Source of the DNA: Pseudomonadota bacterium
GTDB taxonomy: Bacteria > Pseudomonadota > Gammaproteobacteria > Steroidobacterales > Steroidobacteraceae
Reading direction: 5' to 3'
NCBI GenBank assembly: GCA_018241455.1
Contig: JAFEDW010000135.1
Location: forward strand, 1-5,892
DNA: 5,892 nucleotides
The notes beneath the pieces are model-generated. The model made no database searches, was not told where the DNA came from, and was given only the letters and a program-made list of their open reading frames with translations. The position numbers and the translations under genes were made by a program. How positions within the stretch are numbered: the first letter of the stretch is position 1; every line of letters begins with the position of its first letter. Below, piece by piece: positions 1 to 5,154 of this stretch.

Positions 1-1
1 G

Positions 2-334
2 CTCGAGCGGCTGGCGCCCGGGACGCTCGCGGTGCGCGCGGTGCCGGCCTTGCTGGCGAGTGCCGACGTGCCGGCGCTGCTGCGCGAGGTGTTGCGCGAC
101 CTGGCCGGCGATGCGGGTGCGCATCACCTCGATGGCGCCGCGCATCGCGTGCTCGGTACGCTGGCCTGCCGCAGCGCGATCCATGCGCATCGGCGCCTGG
201 GCCTGCCGGAAATGGATGCGCTGCTGCGGCAAATGGAAGCCACAGAGCGCTCGGGACAGTGCAACCACGGGCGGCCGACCTGGACCGAGCTGTCGCTGGC
301 TGAGCTCGATCGCCTGTTCCTGCGCGGCCGATGA
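2..334 (+). CDS. mutL: DNA mismatch repair protein MutL, C-terminal end (5' truncated by window)
   Basis: The reading frame is open from the first bases and ends at TGA 332-334, giving the last 110 residues of MutL. MutL couples mismatch recognition by MutS to strand incision. What is visible is the C-terminal dimerisation/endonuclease domain: ACRSAI at residues 55-60 of the visible part (base 164), then a helix with LPEMDALLRQMEATERS, then QCNHGRPT (bases 257-280), ending in the SLAELDRLFLRGR-type terminus typical of Pseudomonas- and Xanthomonas-like MutL. The ACR and CxHGRP motifs are those of the metal-binding site in endonuclease-type MutL; the companion DQHAxxE motif would lie upstream of the window. 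The stop overlaps the miaA start (ATGA), so miaA is probably translationally coupled to it. The N-terminal GHKL ATPase domain is outside the window. The identification is secure from the motifs and the miaA neighbour. Confidence 0.93.
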   Translation, partial: LERLAPGTLAVRAVPALLASADVPALLREVLRDLAGDAGAHHLDGAAHRVLGTLACRSAIHAHRRLGLPEMDALLRQMEATERSGQCNHGRPTWTELSLAELDRLFLRGR

Positions 335-1269
335 GTGCACCGCTGGCGTTGGTGCTGACCGGGCCGACCGGCAGCGGCAAGAGCGCGTGGGCGCTGCAAC
401 TGGCGCAACAATTGCCGGTCGAGATCATCAGTGTCGATTCAGCACAGGTGTATCGCGGCCTCGACATTGGCACCGCCAAGCCGACGGCCGCGGTGCGCGC
501 CCGGGTGCCGCACCACCTGGTCGACATCCGCGACCCGGCGCAACGGTATTCCGCCGGCGATTTCGCGCGCGATGCGCGCGCTGCAATCGAAGGCGTTCAC
601 GCCCGCGGGCGTTTGCCGGTGCTGGTAGGCGGCACGCTGCTGTACCTGCGCGCGCTGGTGCGCGGCATCGCGCCGTTGCCGGCGGCATCGCCGGCGCTGC
701 GCGCGCAGCTCGAGCAGGAAGCGGCCACGCGCGGCTGGGCGGCGCTGCACGCCGAGCTGCTGCGGCTCGATCCGCGGGCCGGCGCGAAGATCCATGTCAA
801 TGATCCGCAGCGCATCCAGCGCGCGCTCGAGGTGTACCGCCTGAGCGGCCGCACGATCAGCGACTGGCAGGCTGCCGCCGCGGCGCCGCCCGAGGACATC
901 CGCTGGCTGCAATTCGCGCTGATTCCCGCGGATCGCGCCGCGCAGGCGCGGGCGCTGGCGGCGCGATTCGAGTCCATGCTCGAGGCCGGCTTGCTGGCGG
1001 AAGTGTCCGCGTTGTACCAGCGCGGCGACCTGGACGCGGAACTTCCGTCGATCCGCTCGGTCGGTTATCGGCAACTGTGGGCACATTGCGCCGGCGAAAC
1101 AAGCCTGCAAGAGGCCGTCAGACAGGCGATCACGGCGACCCGGCAGCTGGCGAAACGGCAGCTGACCTGGCTGCGTTCCGAGCGTGCATACCAGGCGCTC
1201 GAACCTGCGGACCCTGGCGGTATTGCACTGATTTTGCGCGCAATTGCCGCCTCCGGTTTCGTGGCCTGA
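331..1269 (+). CDS. miaA: tRNA dimethylallyltransferase (tRNA A37 isopentenyltransferase) MiaA
   Basis: MiaA transfers a dimethylallyl group from DMAPP to N6 of A37 in tRNAs reading UNN codons; this is the first step toward ms2i6A and it stabilises codon-anticodon pairing. The 312 residues match the usual family length (about 300-320). Visible motifs in order are the P-loop GPTGSGKS (residues 11-18), DSAQVYRGLDIGTAKP (36-51, where D36 aligns with the catalytic Asp of the E. coli enzyme and the Q/Y/R stretch is the DMAPP/tRNA site), VGGTLLYL (99-106), NDPQRIQRALEVY in the middle, VGYRQLW (244-250) and TRQLAKRQLTWLR (from 270). The start at 331 places the P-loop at the usual distance from the N-terminus. 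It has no visible Shine-Dalgarno and overlaps the mutL stop by four bases, which suggests reinitiation by ribosomes finishing mutL. No broken or missing motif is seen. Confidence 0.97.
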   Translation: MSAPLALVLTGPTGSGKSAWALQLAQQLPVEIISVDSAQVYRGLDIGTAKPTAAVRARVPHHLVDIRDPAQRYSAGDFARDARAAIEGVHARGRLPVLVGGTLLYLRALVRGIAPLPAASPALRAQLEQEAATRGWAALHAELLRLDPRAGAKIHVNDPQRIQRALEVYRLSGRTISDWQAAAAAPPEDIRWLQFALIPADRAAQARALAARFESMLEAGLLAEVSALYQRGDLDAELPSIRSVGYRQLWAHCAGETSLQEAVRQAITATRQLAKRQLTWLRSERAYQALEPADPGGIALILRAIAASGFVA

Positions 1270-1281
1270 AAGCCGCGCGGA

Positions 1282-1290
1282 TGCTAGAAT
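1282..1290 (+). promoter_or_regulatory. Probable extended -10 sigma70 promoter for hfq
   Basis: The bases TGCTAGAAT form TGn followed by TAGAAT, a five-of-six match to the TATAAT hexamer with the extended -10 TG in the correct position. No good -35 box lies 16-18 bases upstream (TGGCCT at 1262-1267), which is tolerated by extended -10 promoters. Transcription would be expected to begin near 1297-1300, giving a leader of about 66-69 bases before the hfq ATG. The call rests on sequence match and on the position immediately after miaA; it is unproven. Confidence 0.55.
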
Positions 1291-1299
1291 TGCGCACGT

Positions 1300-1333
1300 G
1301 TAGTCCCTAGCTGACAGGCCTTAAGGGCACTAC
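1300..1333 (+). other. Bulged hairpin at the predicted 5' end of the hfq transcript
   Basis: GTAGTCCCT (1300-1308) pairs with AGGGCACTAC (1324-1333): five pairs, a single bulged C at 1328, then four more pairs, closing a 15-base loop (1309-1323). The hairpin is not followed by a U-tract, so it does not look like an intrinsic terminator. If the extended -10 at 1282-1290 is used, the stem would sit at the very 5' end of the mRNA, where such stems commonly protect against 5'-dependent decay. The pairing is seen directly; the function is inference. Confidence 0.5.
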
Positions 1334-1345
1334 CCGACGCAGCCG

Positions 1346-1358
1346 AACAATAAGGAGA
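1346..1358 (+). promoter_or_regulatory. hfq ribosome binding site with overlapping A-rich AANAANAA tract
   Basis: AAGGAGA (1352-1358) is a strong Shine-Dalgarno seven bases before the hfq ATG. Immediately upstream and overlapping it, AACAATAA (1346-1353) fits AANAANAA, and AAC-AAT-AAG are three consecutive A-R-N triplets, the form bound by the distal face of Hfq. Binding of Hfq here would occlude the ribosome site, offering a route to autoregulation. The Shine-Dalgarno call is firm; the Hfq-binding role is inferred from known distal-face preference. Confidence 0.8.
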
Positions 1359-1365
1359 ACACCAC

Positions 1366-1611
1366 ATGGCCAAAGGCCAATCCCTCCAGGACCCATTTCT
1401 GAACGCGCTGCGCAAGGAGCACATCCCGGTTTCCATCTACCTGGTCAACGGCATCAAGCTCCAGGGCCAGATCGATTCCTTCGACCAGTTCGTCGTGCTG
1501 CTGAAGAATACCGTCAGCCAGATGGTCTACAAGCACGCGATCTCCACCGTGGTGCCCGCGCGCGCCGTGCAGCTCTCGAGCGCTGAAGGCACGGAGAGCG
1601 CCGCGGAGTAA
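1366..1611 (+). CDS. hfq: RNA chaperone Hfq
   Basis: Hfq is the hexameric Sm-like protein that pairs small RNAs with mRNA targets in the cytoplasm. The 81-residue product begins MAKGQSLQDPFLNAL and keeps the E. coli numbering through the Sm core. The proximal face has Q8, F42, Y55, K56 and H57 (YKHAIST at 55-61); the distal face has Y25, I30 and K31 in YLVNGIKLQG. The rim patch reads R16-K17-E18-H19, against RRER in E. coli, and the core ends VVPARAV, both of which recall betaproteobacterial Hfq. The C-terminal tail is short, about 15 residues, and carries acidic residues (E74, E77, E81), as in Hfq proteins whose acidic tip competes with RNA for the rim. The strong Shine-Dalgarno and own promoter candidate suggest higher expression than the flanking genes. 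Confidence 0.98.
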   Translation: MAKGQSLQDPFLNALRKEHIPVSIYLVNGIKLQGQIDSFDQFVVLLKNTVSQMVYKHAISTVVPARAVQLSSAEGTESAAE

Positions 1612-1640
1612 TGCGACCGCGTCGTACGCCGCATGTTTGA
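1611..1640 (+). other. Possible 9-codon minicistron bridging hfq stop and hflX start
   Basis: The hfq stop overlaps an ATG (TAATG at 1609-1613) that opens a nine-codon frame, MRPRRTPHV, ending in TGA at 1638-1640, five bases beyond the hflX start codon at 1633. GGAG at 1605-1608 lies just upstream but only two bases from this ATG, which is too close for a standard Shine-Dalgarno. hflX itself has no visible ribosome site, so ribosomes could be handed from hfq to this ORF to hflX. This is a structural observation; translation of the frame is speculative. Confidence 0.2.
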
Positions 1641-2916
1641 GCGCCCACGGAGCGGTGAGCGCGCCGTGCTGGTGCGCCTGGGGGTGGGCGAGCCGCTGCG
1701 GGCCGAAGACCTCGAGGAATTCCAGCAGCTCGCGCTGTCCGCCGGCGCCACGCCGGTGGCCACGGTCACCGGGCGGCGCGAACGGCCTGATCCGCGTTAT
1801 TTCGTCGGCAGCGGCAAGGCCGGGGAAATCGGCGCCGTGGCCGCGGCCGAGTCGGCCGACGTGATCCTGATCGATCATCCGCTGTCGCCGAGCCAGGAGC
1901 GCAACCTCGAGAAGCTCACCGGGCGGCGCGTGCTCGACCGCAGCGGGCTGATCCTCGACATCTTCGCGCAGCGCGCGCGCAGCTTCGAGGGCAAGCTGCA
2001 GGTGGAACTGGCGCAATTGAAGCACCTGTCGACCCGGCTGGTGCGCGGCTGGACGCACCTCGAGCGGCAGAAGGGCGGCATCGGCCTGCGCGGCCCGGGC
2101 GAAACACAGCTCGAGACCGATCGCCGGCTGCTGGCGAAGCGCGTGAAGTCGTTGACGGCCAAGCTCGCGCGCCTGCGCCAGCAGCGTGACACGGGCCGCA
2201 GCGCGCGGGCCACGATCCCGGTACCCGGCACGGCGCTGGTGGGCTATACCAACGCCGGCAAATCGACGTTGTTCCGCGCCCTGACCGGCGCCGATGCGTA
2301 CATCGCCGACAAGCTGTTCGCGACGCTCGATCCGACGGTGCGGAAGCTCGTGTTGCCCGGCGGCGCGAACATCGTTGTCGCCGACACCGTCGGCTTCATC
2401 CGCGAACTGCCGCACGAACTGGTGGCGGCGTTCCAGTCGACGCTGCAGGAGGCGCGCAGCGCGCAGCTGCTGCTGCACGTGATCGACGCCTCCGATCCGC
2501 GCCGCGATGAATACACGCAACAGGTCAACGCGGTGCTGGCGGAAATCGGCGCCGGCGAGTTGCCGCAGCTGCTGGTCTACAACAAGATCGATCGTCTCGG
2601 GGTCGGGCCGCGCGCGGAGCGCGATGCGCACGGCAACCCGACCCAGGTCTGGATCAGCGCAGCGCGGGGCGAGGGCCTGGACCTGCTGAAGGACGCGATC
2701 ACCGAGCGCCTGCAGCTGGGTGCGAAGCGCGGCTGGCTGCGCCTGCCCGCCGCGGCCGGCGCGCTGCGTGCGCAACTGTACGCGCAGGGCGCGGTGCGCG
2801 AGGAGCGCAGCGAGCGCGACGGCGCACTGGCGCTGCTGGTCGAGCTGCCACCGGCGCAGCTGGCGGCGATGGCGCGCGACCCGCGGGTCAGGCTGCAGCA
2901 ACGGCGTTCGCGATGA
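1633..2916 (+). CDS. hflX: Ribosome-associated GTPase HflX
   Basis: HflX is a translational GTPase-family protein that binds the 50S subunit and splits stalled or hibernating ribosomes, especially after heat stress. The 427 residues match the E. coli length closely. The N-terminal nucleotide-binding-like domain holds YFVGSGKAGEI and the conserved HPLSPSQERNLEK and DRSGLILDIFAQRA stretches. It is followed by the coiled linker and the glycine motif GGIGLRGPGETQLETDRR. The G domain shows G1 GYTNAGKST (204-212), G2 Thr in FATLDPT (229-235), G3 DTVG (251-254), G4 NKID (317-320) and G5 SAARGEG (342-348). The ATG at 1633 is the first possible start, because the frame upstream contains the hfq stop with no start codon between; MFERP also matches the family N-terminus. 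No Shine-Dalgarno is visible. Its stop overlaps the hflK start as ATGA. Confidence 0.97.
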   Translation: MFERPRSGERAVLVRLGVGEPLRAEDLEEFQQLALSAGATPVATVTGRRERPDPRYFVGSGKAGEIGAVAAAESADVILIDHPLSPSQERNLEKLTGRRVLDRSGLILDIFAQRARSFEGKLQVELAQLKHLSTRLVRGWTHLERQKGGIGLRGPGETQLETDRRLLAKRVKSLTAKLARLRQQRDTGRSARATIPVPGTALVGYTNAGKSTLFRALTGADAYIADKLFATLDPTVRKLVLPGGANIVVADTVGFIRELPHELVAAFQSTLQEARSAQLLLHVIDASDPRRDEYTQQVNAVLAEIGAGELPQLLVYNKIDRLGVGPRAERDAHGNPTQVWISAARGEGLDLLKDAITERLQLGAKRGWLRLPAAAGALRAQLYAQGAVREERSERDGALALLVELPPAQLAAMARDPRVRLQQRRSR

Positions 2917-4076
2917 TCGCCTGGAACAAGCCGGCCGATCCGCCGGCCCCCAAGGCGCGCCGCGCCGCGGCGCGGTCCGGCAAGGGCAGCGGGTGGTGGC
3001 GACGCTGGCGCCAGCGCTGGGGCGGCAATCCGCGCGCCCGCGCGCCGCTGTATGCCGTCGGCGCCGCCGCGACGCTCGCGCTCTGGCTGGCGAGCGGACT
3101 GTATCAACTCGATGACGGCGAGCGCGGCGTGCTGCAGCACTTTGGCGCCTATGCGGGCGAAATCGGCAGTGGCGCCGGCTGGCATTTGCCCTGGCCGATC
3201 GAAACTGTCACCGCCGTGGACCTGGGCAAGCTCAACAGCGCCGACTTCCAGTCGCGCATGCTGACCCGCGACGGCATGCTGGTCAACATCACCGCCAGCA
3301 TCACCTACCATTACACGAATGCCCGCGCCGCGCTGTTCGCGGTGCGCCATCCCGATGGCATGGTGGCCGAGCTCGGCGAAGCCGTGCTGCGCGAATCGGT
3401 CGGGCGCGAGGCGATTGCCGCGCTGATGGGCGGCGCAACGCGCGCGCCGCTGGCCGAATCGACGCGCGGCGCAATCCAGCGCGTGCTCGACCACATGGGC
3501 GCCGGCGTGCAGCTCGTGGCCGTCAACCTGACCGATGTGCAGGTGCCGGAAGCGGTGCTGGCGGCGCAACGCGATCGCGTGCAGGCCACCGCCGACAACG
3601 AACGTGCGGCGCGCGAGGCCCAGGGGTACGCGGCCGAGGCGATTCCGGCCGCCAAGGGGCGGGCGGAGAAGCAGCGCCTCGAAGCGGCCGCCTACAAGGA
3701 ACAGGTGATCGGCATGGCGGAGAGCGAGGCGGCGCGCTTTGCGCCGATCGCCGCGGCCTACGCGCGCGCACCGGCCGTGACCCGTGAGCAGTTGTACATC
3801 GAGACGATCGAGTCGATCCTGGCGCGCTCGCGCAAGATCGTCATCGACGGCAAGGGCGTCAACACGCTGATGCTGCCGCTGGACCACGTGGCTGGCGCCG
3901 GCGTGCTCAAGGCCGCGGGCGTGCGGGGCATCGTCAGCGTTTCCGACGCCGCCGAACCGGGCGCGGGCGCTGCAGCAACCGCGCCGAAGCCGGCCGCGAC
4001 GGGCGCCGCCGCCGCGCCGGCAGCCGACGCACCGGCCGACGATGACCGCAGTCGTGAGCGGGAGATGCGCAAATGA
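2913..4076 (+). CDS. hflK: FtsH modulator, SPFH-domain membrane protein HflK
   Basis: HflK pairs with HflC to form the large inner-membrane SPFH cage around the FtsH protease and modulates membrane-protein degradation. The 387 residues comprise a cytoplasmic basic N-terminus (1-44), one membrane segment (about 45-63, LYAVGAAATLALWLASGLY), a periplasmic SPFH domain starting at DDGERGVLQHFG and containing GWHLPWPIETV and the DVQVPEAV strand, a helical region with NERAAREAQGYAAEAIPAAKG (from 229), the QLYIETIESIL helix, and an Ala/Pro-rich tail (about 343-387). The extreme N-terminus keeps an AWNxP motif like E. coli MAWNQP, but the Gly-rich and acidic DLDDIF segment of E. coli HflK (419 residues) is absent and replaced by Trp/Arg-rich sequence. 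The start overlaps the hflX stop (ATGA) and lacks a clear Shine-Dalgarno, implying coupling. Confidence 0.95.
   Translation: MIAWNKPADPPAPKARRAAARSGKGSGWWRRWRQRWGGNPRARAPLYAVGAAATLALWLASGLYQLDDGERGVLQHFGAYAGEIGSGAGWHLPWPIETVTAVDLGKLNSADFQSRMLTRDGMLVNITASITYHYTNARAALFAVRHPDGMVAELGEAVLRESVGREAIAALMGGATRAPLAESTRGAIQRVLDHMGAGVQLVAVNLTDVQVPEAVLAAQRDRVQATADNERAAREAQGYAAEAIPAAKGRAEKQRLEAAAYKEQVIGMAESEAARFAPIAAAYARAPAVTREQLYIETIESILARSRKIVIDGKGVNTLMLPLDHVAGAGVLKAAGVRGIVSVSDAAEPGAGAAATAPKPAATGAAAAPAADAPADDDRSREREMRK
4060..4065 (+). promoter_or_regulatory. hflC ribosome binding site inside hflK 3' end
   Basis: GGGAGA lies seven bases before the hflC ATG at 4073, within the final hflK codons. Together with the ATGA overlap it supports both coupled and independent initiation of hflC, fitting the need for matched amounts of HflK and HflC. 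Confidence 0.7.
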
Positions 4077-4945
4077 GCGCACGCCTGCTGGCGCCTGCCG
4101 CCGCGGTCGTCGCGTTGCTGGTGGTCGCGGCGCTCAGCGTGTTTGTCGTCGGCGAGGGCGAATTCGCGGTGCGCACGCGATTCGGGCAGGTGCAGCGGGC
4201 GGACTACGCGCCGGGCCTGCATTGGTGCTGGCCCTTCGAGCGCATCGTGCGCGTCGACCGGCGCGTGCTGGCGCAGCGCTTGCAGGCGGAAGCGTTCCTC
4301 GATTCGGCACAGCAGGGGTTGTCGGTGGACATCGACCTGGGCTGGCGCGTGCGTGATCCCCGGGCGTACTTGCGGGCCGGCGCAGCGGCGAACGCCGAGG
4401 CGGCCGTGGCCTCGCGCCTGGCGGACGGGTTGCGCAGCCGGCTGAAAGCCGAATACGCGCAGATGTCGCTGGCGCAGATCCTCGATGCGCCGCGCGGTGG
4501 CGTGTCGGACGCGCTGCTCGCGCAACTCGCGCCGCTGGCGGCCAGCCTCGGCGTGGAACTCGTCGACGCGCGCGTGAAGCGCATCGATCCGACCGACCAG
4601 GTGGCGAACGCCATCTACGCGCGCATGCAGGAAGCCTACGCCTCGCAGGCGCGCGAATTGCGCGCCGCGGGCAGCGCGGCGGCCGACAGCATCCGCGCCG
4701 TGGCGGATCGCGACCTCGCCGACATCGTGGCCGCGGGCAACCGCGACGCGCAGCGCCTGCGCGGCGAGGGCGATGCGCAGGCGGCGGCGATCCGCGCGCG
4801 CGCCTACGGCGTCAATCCGGAGTTCGCCGCGTTCTACCGTTCGCTGCAGGCCTATCGCAATGCGCTGGGCCACGATGGCGACATCCTCGTCATCCAGCCG
4901 GACGGCGAGTTCTACAAATACCTGCACAACCCGGCGCGGCGCTGA
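4073..4945 (+). CDS. hflC: FtsH modulator, SPFH-domain membrane protein HflC
   Basis: HflC is the obligate partner of HflK in the FtsH-associated membrane complex. The 290 residues begin with an uncleaved membrane anchor (about 5-26, rich in Ala, Val and Leu) followed by VGEGEFAVRTRFGQV, APGLHWCWPFERIVRVDRR and the SPFH core ending in LGVELVDARVKRID. A helical region with IYARMQEAYASQARELRAAG (from about 180) and GEGDAQAAAIRARAY follows, then FYRSLQAY (254-261) and the family signature GEFYKYL (278-284), equivalent to the E. coli SDFFRYM. It is shorter than E. coli HflC (334 residues), mainly because an insertion before the LG-IEVVDVRIK strand is missing. The start follows a Shine-Dalgarno and overlaps the hflK stop as ATGA. 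Position after hflK and before DUF2065-purA is standard. Confidence 0.95.
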   Translation: MSARLLAPAAAVVALLVVAALSVFVVGEGEFAVRTRFGQVQRADYAPGLHWCWPFERIVRVDRRVLAQRLQAEAFLDSAQQGLSVDIDLGWRVRDPRAYLRAGAAANAEAAVASRLADGLRSRLKAEYAQMSLAQILDAPRGGVSDALLAQLAPLAASLGVELVDARVKRIDPTDQVANAIYARMQEAYASQARELRAAGSAAADSIRAVADRDLADIVAAGNRDAQRLRGEGDAQAAAIRARAYGVNPEFAAFYRSLQAYRNALGHDGDILVIQPDGEFYKYLHNPARR

Positions 4946-4948
4946 AAC

Positions 4949-5146
4949 ATGATGCAGCTGAACTGGGCGGAGTTGTGCGCCGGCCTGGCCATTGCCTCGG
5001 TGCTGGAAGGGATGCTGCCGTTCCTGAGCCCACCGGCGATGCGCCGGCTGCTGCAGCGGCTGCTGGCGATGGATGATCGCGAGTTGCGCCTGGGCGGACT
5101 GTTCAGCATGCTGGCCGGGCTCGTCATCCTCTATCTGGTGCGCTAG
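4949..5146 (+). CDS. DUF2065 (YjeT-type) small inner-membrane protein
   Basis: The 65-residue product has the size and layout of the YjeT/DUF2065 family found between hflC and purA in many proteobacteria. It has a first hydrophobic helix (about 7-28, with the family-like LEGMLPFLSP), a short polar loop rich in Arg and Asp (MRRLLQRLLAMDDRELRLGG), and a second hydrophobic helix (about 48-64, LFSMLAGLVILYLV) ending in a lone Arg. The family function is not known; two membrane helices suggest an inner-membrane hairpin. It begins three bases after the hflC stop. Two adjacent ATG codons (4949 and 4952) are possible starts and neither has a clear Shine-Dalgarno, so it is likely coupled to hflC. Confidence 0.9.
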   Translation: MMQLNWAELCAGLAIASVLEGMLPFLSPPAMRRLLQRLLAMDDRELRLGGLFSMLAGLVILYLVR

Positions 5147-5148
5147 GA
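5145..5148 (+). promoter_or_regulatory. purA ribosome binding site overlapping the DUF2065 stop
   Basis: AGGA overlaps the TAG stop (5144-5146) of the preceding gene and sits six bases before the purA ATG at 5155. The arrangement fixes the purA start and leaves no room for a separate promoter or terminator between the genes. Confidence 0.65.
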
Positions 5149-5154
5149 ATATCC

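Larger units (their letters stand above)
1270..1365 (+). other. Intergenic leader region between miaA and hfq
   Basis: This is the only gap of note in the window (96 bases). It is less GC-rich than its surroundings and contains, in order, a self-complementary CCGCGCGG (1273-1280), a probable extended -10 element (1282-1290), a bulged hairpin (1300-1333), and an A-rich tract merging into the hfq ribosome binding site (1346-1358). No T-run follows the hairpin, so I read the region as a promoter and leader rather than a terminator. In E. coli several hfq promoters lie in and upstream of miaA, so an hfq-proximal promoter here agrees with known family context. Confidence 0.7.

Noticed and set aside
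60..803. Plus-strand frame overlapping the mutL end and the first half of miaA
   Set aside because: It is Arg/Ala/Cys-rich and out of frame with two well-supported genes, with no family resemblance.
1234..1243. Palindrome TTGCGCGCAA as an operator
   Set aside because: It lies in miaA coding sequence, is built of common CGCG repeats in this GC-rich DNA, and has no second copy nearby.
1265..1292. Sigma32 (heat-shock) promoter for hfq
   Set aside because: CCTGAAA at 1265-1271 resembles the sigma32 -35 box, but no CCCCATNT-like -10 is found 13-17 bases downstream.
1300..1340. Intrinsic terminator after miaA
   Set aside because: The hairpin is real but is followed by CCGACGC rather than a T-run, so Rho-independent termination is unlikely.
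1330..2901. Very long antisense open frame (about 520 codons) opposite hfq and hflX
   Set aside because: It exactly shadows strongly identified genes, has an Arg/Gln/His/Ala-rich low-information translation and no recognisable motif. Long antisense frames are expected where third positions are nearly all G or C.
2235..4124. Two GCTGGTGG octamers (2235-2242 and 4117-4124) matching E. coli Chi
   Set aside because: Both arise from Leu-Val (CTG GTG) codons in GC-rich genes; two copies in nearly 6 kb are unremarkable and Chi sequence differs between lineages.
2577..4927. Two long antisense open frames (about 500 and 390 codons) opposite hflX, hflK and hflC
   Set aside because: Same cause: GC-rich codon use on the plus strand suppresses stops on the opposite strand. 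The translations show no domain and no plausible start context.
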